From Bacteroidia bacterium (lineage in GTDB: Bacteria > Bacteroidota > Bacteroidia > Chitinophagales > UBA2359), in contig JAUHXA010000003.1 in assembly GCA_030427245.1 (NCBI GenBank), positions 62,001-126,000 on the forward strand: a stretch of 64,000 nucleotides of DNA, read 5' to 3'. Both the position numbers and the translations under genes were made by a program. Each line of letters starts with the position of its first letter. The stretch's first letter is position 1. The notes beneath the pieces were generated by a model. That model did no database searches and was not told where the DNA came from. It saw only the letters and a program-made list of their open reading frames with translations. Positions 8,285-15,805 of this stretch are shown here, in pieces.

Positions 8285-11200
8285 TCATCCTCCAATCAAC
8301 ACAAACCCACACCAACTTTTCACATCCACCTCCTTTTCCTTCAATAGCTTCAATTTTGCCAATCGCAAAGCAGAAGTGTAACTCAATCCCCCCAATACCC
8401 CTTCAAACAAATACTGCGTCAACAAACTACTCGGTCGGTCATACACCTTAAACAAAGTCGACACCACATTCTTCGCCCCTGCATACAAAAAACCCCGATT
8501 CACCGCCATCATCCCCTCGCCTTTCGCCAACTGTCCAATGCCACTTTCGCAACTACTCAGAACCACCAAGTCGGTTTTGGAGAGATTGAGGTGATAGGTT
8601 TCTTCCATGGAGAGGATACAATCTGTATTGGAAGTAGGAAGCAAGAAGCGAGAAGAAGGAGCTGAAGTATCCTTCGTTATATCTTGCTTCTTACTTCCTA
8701 CTTCTTGCTTCCCCTCAGGATAAAACACCAATCCTGACAATTTCGGCTGCTCATCATTCACCACACCATGCGCCGCCACCAACAAAAAACGACTGTTTTC
8801 TACTACTTTCTGAAACTGTTCCTTGGTCGCTTGTTCATGTAGAAAAGTCTTCGACTTCAAGCCCTTTTCACCAAACAAAGCGGCAATGTTTTGGGCTTCG
8901 GTTTTGGAGTGTGGAAGCGGATTCCAAGTGCCATCCGACCGCAAAGCCTCCGAGCGTGTTGCCCATTGCCCAACCGCTTTTGCAGCTTCATTCAAGTTTT
9001 CCAACAAAGTATCACTCTCTCCTTCCAGTTTCTCTCCTCCTACTTCTTGCCTCTTACTTCCTACTTCCGCTTCATAAACAGGTGCAAACCCCACAAAACT
9101 ATTTTCAATTGCAGCCCTTTCTCCAACTTGCTGCTGTTGTTTCAATAGATAATGCCACAAAGTAGCCGAATAGTGGTAAGAAACTTCACAGTGTAAAAGC
9201 AGGTAATCCAAATCGTGATAGCGATTAAGGGAATTTTCCTTTTCCTCTACCCTTAAAAAATCTTCCACAGGGCTGCAAAGCAAGGCTTCAAAAGGCACAT
9301 AGTTCAAAATACCATGCGGAACAATCAGCAGTTTTTTGGAGGCTTTGTTTTGTTCCGTCATTGAAGGTTCTGCAAAAAAGTCTATCAAGTGCATTTCCAA
9401 AGGTTGCAAGAGGAATTGATAGAGTTCGTAAGCTGTTTCAGCATACTTTTCAAATTGATGATTGTGAATAGATTGAAGGAAGTCATTCACCAATTTTTCA
9501 AAATCATCAGCTATTTCTACTTGATGTACTTCAAAACTATCACTTGAAACAAAGAAAATATAGAGGTATTTTTCGCCTACAAAGTAATTGACCATCATCT
9601 GATTTTCTGCCAAACCTTGCTGAATTACTCCAATCGAAACGGTTTGGGTTTCGTATTTGAGTTGGTAGTAGTCGGGATAATCTTGCTCGAATTGTTGGAT
9701 GAGTTGAAGGTATTCTTGGTGAAGGTCGAAGAATTGGGATTTCCATTGGAGGAGAATGTTTTCTCTTTGTTCTTTTCCTTTGGCTTCTTCTTTAGCGATT
9801 TGTTTTTCGAGGAAAGTGAGTTGGGATTTAAGATTTATTTCTTTATCAAGTAGTAAGGAAGGGATATTCGCAGAGGTTTTAGAGATGTTATCCTGTATTG
9901 CAGTAAGTAATGTATTTGCTTTTGCTTTCTCACAAAACAGATAAGCTTTTTGCCAGTCATTTGTCAGAGCAAAGATTTGCACCCCTAAATCAAAAATTTG
10001 GACAATCTCAGATTGTGAGGATAAGAACAATCTACTTTGTTGATTTCTAAAGCTTTTTTTAGCCTTATCAATAATTTCCAATCCTTTTTCAAGCGTTTTT
10101 TGAGCAACATTCAATAAATGGCTGTATTCGTTTTCTACTAAAAAAAATTCTAATAAACATTTAATTTTTTGGGAATAAATTCTGATAAGCTGAACACTAT
10201 CAAAATGTTCGGTGGATGTGGGATTCTCATAGAGAGTTGAATACTGAAAATTGGGAAAAAGAACAGTGAATGATTTTTGGACATAGGCTAATGATTTTTC
10301 AAAATCTTCTAATTCAAGATATAGTACACTACCTAAAAGCATATTACTCGAAACATCTGCACGAGATACAGTGTCAAATTTGGAGTAAATTTTTTCTGCT
10401 TTATTTAGAAAATCAATGGCTTTTTTATGGTCTTTTAAATACATTTTATACCGAGCTAACTCATGATAACATAAAGCAATATCGGGGTGAGTCTCAGGTA
10501 AGTATTTTAGCTGATGGTCAAGTACTTGTTCGGCAAGTACGTAAGCTTGAAAAAAATCACCTTGGTCTTTATGAATTTTTGACAAGGCTTTTTTAATATG
10601 AGCCTCTTTGTTGTTTTTTCCTTCAAACTCATTTTGGTGACACAATTGAAGGGCATGATTTAGATTTTGCAAGGCTTTGACTTCATCATTAAGTTCAGTG
10701 TAATATGCCCCTAAATTTGTATAGAAAATAATTTCATTATTAAGGTTTACAGTAAAATCTAAAGAAACATTCAAGCTATCCTCCATTTTTATTTGCCTTA
10801 AAGTAGAAATAGCTTTTTCGGCATAGATAGCAGCAGATACAAAATCATTGGTTAGTGTATGAACATACGCCAAGTTGCTATAATCCGATACAATATTAAC
10901 TTCATATTCTTTTTCATTAAGTTCTATAAGTATGTCCAATCCCTTTTTAAAATATTTTTGGGCTTGAAATGGGTTTTCCATAAATTGTGCATACCAAAAT
11001 CCCAGTCGGTTAGTTGCAGCATAGGTTTGGATATGTATTGCCCCTAACTTATTATTTGTCAATTGAAGTGTTTGGATAAGAGAACGTTCTACTTCCATAA
11101 AATCTGTATTTCCCTCAAGAAAAATCTTGCAGATACAAATGGTGTTTTTTGCTTCAAGGTATTCTTCCCATAGACTAAATCTCTCAAAAATTGAAGCCAC

Positions 11201-11320
11201 ATTCATAGCCAACTGTAAACTATCTTCAAACTTATGATTGTAAGATAGTTCTACTGACTTATCTAAATCTGCTTTTGCTTCTTTTAGTAAATCTTCTTTA
11301 CTTAAATCTGATTTATCCAT
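8285..11320 (-). CDS. TPR-CHAT caspase-like protease
   Basis: A 1011-residue cytoplasmic protein with no signal peptide. The first 480 or so residues are tetratricopeptide-like helical repeats (for example SNLAYVHTLTNDFVSAAIYA), followed by a coiled linker. The C-terminal 320 residues are a CHAT domain, a clan CD caspase-like peptidase. The catalytic dyad appears intact: His about 851 in LLVAAHGVVND and Cys about 924 in LVVLSSCESGIGQLAKGEG. The end (KSWCGFVLIGG) is typical. Two loops of the CHAT domain contain in-frame insertions made of a short inverted repeat (EVGSKKQ in one direction, RFLLPTSN in the other). The gene lies on the opposite strand between the two tectonin genes and lacks their upstream element. 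TPR-CHAT proteins act as signal-activated proteases in conflict systems, including Craspase. The target here is unknown. Confidence 0.92.
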   Translation of the reverse strand: MDKSDLSKEDLLKEAKADLDKSVELSYNHKFEDSLQLAMNVASIFERFSLWEEYLEAKNTICICKIFLEGNTDFMEVERSLIQTLQLTNNKLGAIHIQTYAATNRLGFWYAQFMENPFQAQKYFKKGLDILIELNEKEYEVNIVSDYSNLAYVHTLTNDFVSAAIYAEKAISTLRQIKMEDSLNVSLDFTVNLNNEIIFYTNLGAYYTELNDEVKALQNLNHALQLCHQNEFEGKNNKEAHIKKALSKIHKDQGDFFQAYVLAEQVLDHQLKYLPETHPDIALCYHELARYKMYLKDHKKAIDFLNKAEKIYSKFDTVSRADVSSNMLLGSVLYLELEDFEKSLAYVQKSFTVLFPNFQYSTLYENPTSTEHFDSVQLIRIYSQKIKCLLEFFLVENEYSHLLNVAQKTLEKGLEIIDKAKKSFRNQQSRLFLSSQSEIVQIFDLGVQIFALTNDWQKAYLFCEKAKANTLLTAIQDNISKTSANIPSLLLDKEINLKSQLTFLEKQIAKEEAKGKEQRENILLQWKSQFFDLHQEYLQLIQQFEQDYPDYYQLKYETQTVSIGVIQQGLAENQMMVNYFVGEKYLYIFFVSSDSFEVHQVEIADDFEKLVNDFLQSIHNHQFEKYAETAYELYQFLLQPLEMHLIDFFAEPSMTEQNKASKKLLIVPHGILNYVPFEALLCSPVEDFLRVEEKENSLNRYHDLDYLLLHCEVSYHYSATLWHYLLKQQQQVGERAAIENSFVGFAPVYEAEVGSKRQEVGGEKLEGESDTLLENLNEAAKAVGQWATRSEALRSDGTWNPLPHSKTEAQNIAALFGEKGLKSKTFLHEQATKEQFQKVVENSRFLLVAAHGVVNDEQPKLSGLVFYPEGKQEVGSKKQDITKDTSAPSSRFLLPTSNTDCILSMEETYHLNLSKTDLVVLSSCESGIGQLAKGEGMMAVNRGFLYAGAKNVVSTLFKVYDRPSSLLTQYLFEGVLGGLSYTSALRLAKLKLLKEKEVDVKSWCGFVLIGG
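8631..8712. repeat. Short inverted repeat inside the CHAT gene
   Basis: A GAAGTAGGAAGCAAGAAGCG stretch at 8631-8655 faces its near complement at 8683-8712. Both arms are translated in frame, as the peptides RFLLPTSN and EVGSKKQ. The segment lies in a CHAT surface loop between the His and Cys motifs. Confidence 0.7.
9036..9073. repeat. Second copy of the same short repeat in the CHAT gene
   Basis: The same TACTTCTTGC-CTCTTACTTCCTACTTC pattern recurs and encodes EAEVGSKRQEVGGEK in another loop, before the His motif. Together with the copy at 8631-8712 it points to repeat spread within the gene. Confidence 0.6.
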
Positions 11321-11369
11321 TGGGAACTATTTTAGTTCAGTATTCCATCCCAAAATAGCTTTTTTTCTC

Positions 11370-11420
11370 AACTTTTTAGCACTTCAAACCCATCAAACAT
11401 CATTTAAGTTATTTGTTTTT
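11370..11420. repeat. Upstream block duplicated at 12515-12562
   Basis: About 48 bases are alike in both places (both contain CATCAAAC, then CATTTAAG, then ATTTGTTT). Each precedes the shared GYTARC-14-TGCAAT element, at copies 3 and 4. The block may be part of a duplicated promoter or an activator site. Confidence 0.55.
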
Positions 11421-11448
11421 GTCATACAAAAAAAAATCTCCAAAAAAA

Positions 11449-11486
11449 GTTAACCTTTCTTCAAAACCTGCAATAAAGGAGTGAAC
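11449..11486 (+). promoter_or_regulatory. Shared upstream element, copy 3 (short form)
   Basis: AAAAAAAGTTAAC, 14 bases, TGCAATAAAGGAGTGAAC, ending 58 bases before the second tectonin start codon. Confidence 0.7.
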
Positions 11487-11544
11487 AATACTTCATAACC
11501 GTTCAGAAATTTAACATTTTCTAATTTTTCAAAAAATTTATAAC

Positions 11545-12378
11545 ATGAAAAACACAGTATATTTATTCATTCTTTCCCTTTTGAGTTTTGGTTTTTTAAA
11601 TGCACAACCCCAATGGACTCATATTGGTGGTGATGCAGGTCAAATTGTTAGTGAAGCAGGATTTACCTATTGTGTAAACAAAAACAATCATACAGTCTGG
11701 ATGTATAATGGAACTCCCCATAACTGGACTAAGATTGGAGATAATGCCCTTCAAATAGTTGCTACGGGAAGTGATTTATTTTGTATTAAGAAAAATGACA
11801 ATTCTGTTTGGAAGTACGAGCGAAGCGTCAATAAGTGGAATCAGATTGGTCATAATGCCCTCCAATTAGCTGCTGATAATGGTAAGTTGTACATGCTTAC
11901 ACGTTACAACCATATTCAGCAGTGGAATCGCTTTAACTATACTTGGACTTCAATTGGAGTTAATGCCCTTGAAATAGCTGTGGATGAAAATAATTTATAT
12001 CTTAAGTCACGAAATAATGCCATTTTTAAGTACAACGGTTCTCCTCAGCAATGGACTATGATTTCCAGCAGTTGTCCTGGTCAATTGACTGCCGTTGGTA
12101 ATAAATTATATTCTACGGCACCCAACAACACAATAGTGATGCATAATGGTAAACTCCATTATGGTTGGGTTAATATTTGTAGCGATTGCAATCGGTTAAC
12201 AGCAGTTGAGAATCAGCTTTATTGTATCCGTCCCAATGGTGGCATATTGAAATACAACGGTTTTCCTAATAGCTGGACTCAAATTGGTGGTGATGCTACA
12301 CAAATTGCAGGAAACTCAAATAATTTATTGTGTATCAATAAAAACAATGCCTCTATTTGGAGTATTTCAACAAAGTAG
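11545..12378 (+). CDS. Secreted tectonin-type beta-propeller lectin, paralogue of the gene at 7351
   Basis: A 277-residue protein with a signal peptide (cut after GFLNAQ, about residue 21) and six tectonin blades. The W-x-x-I-G positions are seen as QWTHIGG, NWTKIG, KWNQIG, TWTSIG, QWTMIS, GWVNIC and SWTQIGG. The fifth and sixth have lost the glycine and gained cysteines (SSSCPG, CSDCNRL), which may form a disulfide. The C-terminal NNASIWSIS matches the end of the paralogue. The same upstream element and the same strand as the other lectin genes suggest shared control. No catalytic motif is seen. Confidence 0.86.
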   Translation: MKNTVYLFILSLLSFGFLNAQPQWTHIGGDAGQIVSEAGFTYCVNKNNHTVWMYNGTPHNWTKIGDNALQIVATGSDLFCIKKNDNSVWKYERSVNKWNQIGHNALQLAADNGKLYMLTRYNHIQQWNRFNYTWTSIGVNALEIAVDENNLYLKSRNNAIFKYNGSPQQWTMISSSCPGQLTAVGNKLYSTAPNNTIVMHNGKLHYGWVNICSDCNRLTAVENQLYCIRPNGGILKYNGFPNSWTQIGGDATQIAGNSNNLLCINKNNASIWSISTK

Positions 12379-12432
12379 GAAAAGTGCAGTAGAATTCAAT
12401 TTCAATTTAGTATTTTTTATGTAAAAGCGCTC

Positions 12433-12475
12433 ATCCCTCGAAAGTTTAAGCAATCAAACTTTTGAGGGATTCTTT
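12433..12475 (+). terminator. Terminator after second tectonin gene
   Basis: Stem ATCCCTC-x-AAAGTTT / AAACTTT-x-GAGGGAT followed by TCTTTAATTC, about 55 bases after the stop codon. The rest of the 410-base gap to the next gene holds the duplicated block, shared element copy 4 and a 150-base leader with nothing else recognised. Confidence 0.7.
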
Positions 12476-12514
12476 AATTCTTTAGCAAGACCTCACAAAA
12501 TAATCCTGTTCCCC

Positions 12515-12562
12515 AACTTTTAACACTCCAAATTCATCAAACGTCATTTAAGGAATTTGTTT
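12515..12562. repeat. Second copy of the duplicated upstream block
   Basis: Matches 11370-11420 and again lies just upstream of a shared promoter-like element. Confidence 0.55.
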
Positions 12563-12600
12563 GAATCACTCGAAAAAAAGTAATTTTTTTTCTCCAATCT

Positions 12601-12639
12601 GCTAGCCTTTCTCCAAAAACTGCAATAAAAGAGTAGAAC
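12601..12639 (+). promoter_or_regulatory. Shared upstream element, copy 4 (long form)
   Basis: GCTAGC, 14 bases, TGCAATAAAAGAGTAGAAC. As in copy 1, an A-tract ending in AGT lies 19 bases upstream of the hexamer. It ends 149 bases before the start codon, much farther than in the other three, so the transcript would have a long leader. Confidence 0.65.
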
Positions 12640-12788
12640 ACCTAAACTCCGTAAAAGATAGGACACAAATAGAACTCACCACCACAGACGACTATTCTTG
12701 GCTTATCCCACAAGATGTATAGGTTTTCATCATTGAAGCAGAACAATCTTAATTCCTTATTTACATTTTCTAAAAAAAATATTTTATC

Positions 12789-13754
12789 ATGAAAAAAATC
12801 AATACTTCATTTTTTAAAACTTTGATAATCAAAAGTACACTGATATGCCTATTGGTATTGGGCATCTTTGGACAACTAGGCACACTACTTTATGCAGTAG
12901 ATTGTAACACTTCTGATATCACTTTAACTACTCAAACAGAAGTCAATACTTTTCAGGCTACATATGGTCCTTGTGATAGGGTAGCTGGACAATTGCGAAT
13001 TGATGATGACAACGACAGTAATGACAATATCACTGATTTAACTCCTTTAGCGGGACTTACAAGTATAGGTGGTAGTTTGATACTCGCAGAAAACAATAGC
13101 TTGGTTAGTCTGAATGGTTTGAACAATATTACCTCCACTGGCACTTTAGAATTTGCCGAGAACACCGCTTTGACAGATGTAAACCTATTGAGTTTGACGG
13201 TGGTTAACGGTCATTTTAGAGTGAAAGAAAATCCTCTTCTTCCCAATTTAGATGGTTTCAGCAATCTAACGAATATTCAAAAAGATATGGACATTTCAGA
13301 AAATAATGCCCTAGTGAATATAGATGGTTTGTCTTTTCTACAGTCAGTTGGAGGATTGGTACGACTCGAACAAAATCCTTTATTGCAAAACTTAAATGGA
13401 TTGTGCCAATTAAACAGTGTTAATGAAGACCTTACAGTAAACAACAATGCACAATTAACTGACTGTTGTGGAGTTTATCCCATTATCAATGCAGGTGGAA
13501 TAGGACAAAATATAAATATGAGTGGAAACAATGTAGCTGGAAATTGTAACAACAATGGAAATGATTTGAACGGAACAGATTGCGCCAGTGAATTTTGTAT
13601 TCCCATTCCTCCTACTCCTATTCCTACCCTTTCCCAATGGGGCTTAATTATCTTGGCTTTACTGCTGATGATTTGCGGTACACTTTATTTAATGCAGCCG
13701 AATTTTGCAGAAGAAGAAAATAAATTTAATAGAAAATACAAAACTAAATCGTGA
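12789..13754 (+). CDS. Exported leucine-rich-like repeat protein with IPTL-CTERM sorting tail
   Basis: A 321-residue protein with an N-terminal hydrophobic signal (LIIKSTLICLLVLGIFGQLG). Residues about 75-240 are leucine-rich/L-domain-like repeats of about 24 residues (LTPLAGLTSIGGSLILAENN, LVSLNGLNNITS, LPNLDGFSNLTNIQ). A short Asn/Gly-rich segment leads to PTPIPTLSQWGLIILALLLM and a basic end. This is an IPTL-CTERM tail: motif, membrane helix, positive charges. Such tails are handled by exosortase-type enzymes in other bacteria. A T9SS tail is absent, so this product leaves the cell differently from the giant adhesin. It has shared element copy 4 upstream. Confidence 0.85.
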   Translation: MKKINTSFFKTLIIKSTLICLLVLGIFGQLGTLLYAVDCNTSDITLTTQTEVNTFQATYGPCDRVAGQLRIDDDNDSNDNITDLTPLAGLTSIGGSLILAENNSLVSLNGLNNITSTGTLEFAENTALTDVNLLSLTVVNGHFRVKENPLLPNLDGFSNLTNIQKDMDISENNALVNIDGLSFLQSVGGLVRLEQNPLLQNLNGLCQLNSVNEDLTVNNNAQLTDCCGVYPIINAGGIGQNINMSGNNVAGNCNNNGNDLNGTDCASEFCIPIPPTPIPTLSQWGLIILALLLMICGTLYLMQPNFAEEENKFNRKYKTKS

Positions 13755-13786
13755 AACAATCAGATTGAAGTGCTTCTCAAAATACA

Positions 13787-13822
13787 CTCCCAAAATGGCT
13801 TCGGCTGTTTTGGGAGATTTTT
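13787..13822 (+). terminator. Terminator after the IPTL-CTERM gene
   Basis: Perfect stem CTCCCAAAA / TTTTGGGAG with a 12-base loop containing TTCG, followed by ATTTTT. Confidence 0.85.
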
Positions 13823-13931
13823 ATTATCCTTCAATTCAATTGTTCGATGAAAATTTATTTTTCACCAAAATTCCAAGATATAGTTTCTATTTCATCTAAG
13901 AAAATGATTTTTAATTCTAAAAAATTTTCAG

Positions 13932-15410
13932 ATGAAAAACCTTTTATTAATCCTTTGCTTCCTTCTCTTTATATCTTCGAGTTCAATTGAAGCACAGGTA
14001 AACAGCAACTACTACTATACGATTCAATCTAAAGTCAGTGGTCATTATTTAGATGTCAAAGGCAGTAGCAAAGACCCTAAGACACCCATTTGGCAGTACA
14101 AACAAAACAATACCGATGCCCAAAAATGGAAATTTATTGCAGCAGGAAGTGGCTATTACTACATCCAATCCAAAGTAAGTGGTTTGTATTTAGATGTCAA
14201 AGGCGGAAGCACAAGTTCTGGCGTAATTGTTTGGCAATACTCAAAAAATGGATCGAATGCTCAAAAATGGAGACTACAAAACGCAGGTGGCGGTTATTAC
14301 TACATTCAATCCAAGGTCAGCGGTCATTATTTAGATGTCAAAGGCAGCAGTCAATCAAGTGGAGCAACCGTTTGGCAATACAAGTTTAATGGATCGGATG
14401 CCCAAAAATGGCGGCTTAGAGTAGTAGCGACTTCTCCTCCTCCTCCAAGAACGGGCATCAAAGAAATCAACTATTTAGGCAACTACCCATCCGATAGAGA
14501 CAATAACTGGAGCGATAACCTTCAGGGGGTCACCCACGATTCCAACAACTGGTATTTCACTCAACTCACAAAATTGTGGAAGTTTCCCTTTAGCCACAAT
14601 CTCAACGAAGAGGTAAATGGCCCCAACTCCAGCAAACAAATCTTTCGTATCACAATTCCCTCTTTTTTAGCTCAACAAGGTTACAATCATTTTTGTGATT
14701 TGGATTATATGGATGGATACCTATTTGTTCCCATTGAAGGTAATAGCGAAACCTTAGTTCCCTACCTGTTGGTTTACAAAGCCTCTAATCTTCAATACAT
14801 TGGAGGAGTAAAACTTAGCCGACAAAAACAAGCTGGCTGGTGTGCGATTCACCCTATAACAAAGGTAATTTACAGCTCCAACAACCACATTGACCACAGC
14901 AATACTGGCAAAAAAATACACCGATATACCGTAGATTTCAATCGCCTGAAGAACAATGAAGTGGTCATTCTTTTCAAAGATTATTACAATCTCTACAACG
15001 AAACAGGTAGCCGTAAGCAAGACCTAAAAGAGTACATGCAAGGGGGTGATTTTTCAGAAGATGGGGATTTTTTATTTTTGGTCAATGGAAAGGAAAATGA
15101 CGAGACTCCTGCAAAAGATGGAGGCGTATGGGTTTTTCACAACGCTACGGGTAGAAAATTCACCAAATCTTTCAGTCAAACCTCTGACTTTGACGATCCT
15201 AATTATACCGAAACTTCGATTAATAGGAGATTTCGCTATGAATATCATCCTGGCGGGCTTACAGCAGAAGAACCTGAGGGTATTACAGTTGGCAATATAA
15301 CGGGCAAAGGAGCTCCCAATATTTCGGGGCAAGTGCATGTCATTATGCTTGACGTCGATTTAACAACAGATGACGAGATGTATTTCAAACATTATCAGAT
15401 TGTGAAGTAG
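13932..15410 (+). CDS. Secreted ricin-B lectin fused to a propeller-like domain
   Basis: A 492-residue protein with a signal peptide (cut after SSSIEAQ, about residue 22). Residues about 26-165 form a ricin-type trefoil made of three very similar 45-residue units (each with YYIQSKVSG-x-YLDVKG and NAQKW/DAQKW). A proline linker follows (SPPPP). Residues about 180-492 have many aromatic and glycine turns (GVTHDSNNWYFTQLTKLWKF, GWCAIHPITKVIYSSNNHID) and look like a beta-propeller; I do not recognise the family or an active site. It lacks the shared upstream element, although it is adjacent to the regulon and has a strong terminator. Confidence 0.85.
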   Translation: MKNLLLILCFLLFISSSSIEAQVNSNYYYTIQSKVSGHYLDVKGSSKDPKTPIWQYKQNNTDAQKWKFIAAGSGYYYIQSKVSGLYLDVKGGSTSSGVIVWQYSKNGSNAQKWRLQNAGGGYYYIQSKVSGHYLDVKGSSQSSGATVWQYKFNGSDAQKWRLRVVATSPPPPRTGIKEINYLGNYPSDRDNNWSDNLQGVTHDSNNWYFTQLTKLWKFPFSHNLNEEVNGPNSSKQIFRITIPSFLAQQGYNHFCDLDYMDGYLFVPIEGNSETLVPYLLVYKASNLQYIGGVKLSRQKQAGWCAIHPITKVIYSSNNHIDHSNTGKKIHRYTVDFNRLKNNEVVILFKDYYNLYNETGSRKQDLKEYMQGGDFSEDGDFLFLVNGKENDETPAKDGGVWVFHNATGRKFTKSFSQTSDFDDPNYTETSINRRFRYEYHPGGLTAEEPEGITVGNITGKGAPNISGQVHVIMLDVDLTTDDEMYFKHYQIVK

Positions 15411-15441
15411 ATCCTTCAAATCTTGATGATTTCAAAATAGA

Positions 15442-15477
15442 AAACTCCCCAAATAACCGTAGCTATTTGGGGAGTTT
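15442..15477 (+). terminator. Strong terminator after ricin-propeller gene
   Basis: A 14-base perfect stem (AAACTCCCCAAATA and its complement) with an 8-base loop, followed by TATTTTTATTT. Confidence 0.88.
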
Positions 15478-15537
15478 ATTTTTATTTCACCCAATCCTTT
15501 CGCACAAAAAACGCTCCCATTACCACTTCCCCATTCA

Positions 15538-15672
15538 TCACCAAATACTAATAATAACGACCTGAAAAATGTAGAAAGCCTTCAAGCGATTTCTAAAATG
15601 ATGATACAATACCCTAAACATTTGTTCTTCTCCTTTTTGCAAGCGTTCTAACCATTCTTGTCGGTTCGCCTC
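15538..15672 (-). pseudogene. Remnant of a sigma-70 (ECF) gene, region 2
   Basis: A 44-codon open stretch on the minus strand, without a start codon at its beginning, reads EWLERLQKGEEQMFRVLYHH and then FRNRLKAF before losing similarity and stopping. This is the typical opening of an ECF sigma factor (helix 1 of region 2). No region 4 is visible nearby. The rest of the 395-base gap between genes has no other content that I recognise. Confidence 0.5.
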
Positions 15673-15754
15673 TCAATCCTGTATGTTAGAAAAATTATGC
15701 ACTATCACGTTAAATACTTGATGTATATACGGCAAAAATGCGAATTTTGAACTT

Positions 15755-15762
15755 TAGCTTTG
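15755..15762 (+). promoter_or_regulatory. TAnnTTTG -7 box before the epimerase gene
   Basis: TAGCTTTG is an exact match to the Bacteroidota housekeeping -7 consensus, 43 bases before the start codon. No convincing -33 TTTG is seen. Confidence 0.4.
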
Positions 15763-15805
15763 TTTTTTGACTATTATTAATGCTCAAATTCAATACATCA
15801 AACAA

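Noticed and set aside
8285-11320. CHAT protein as a type III-E CRISPR (Craspase) component
   Set aside because: No Cas gene or CRISPR array is in the window, and the protein has no gRAMP partner nearby. Only the general logic is compared.
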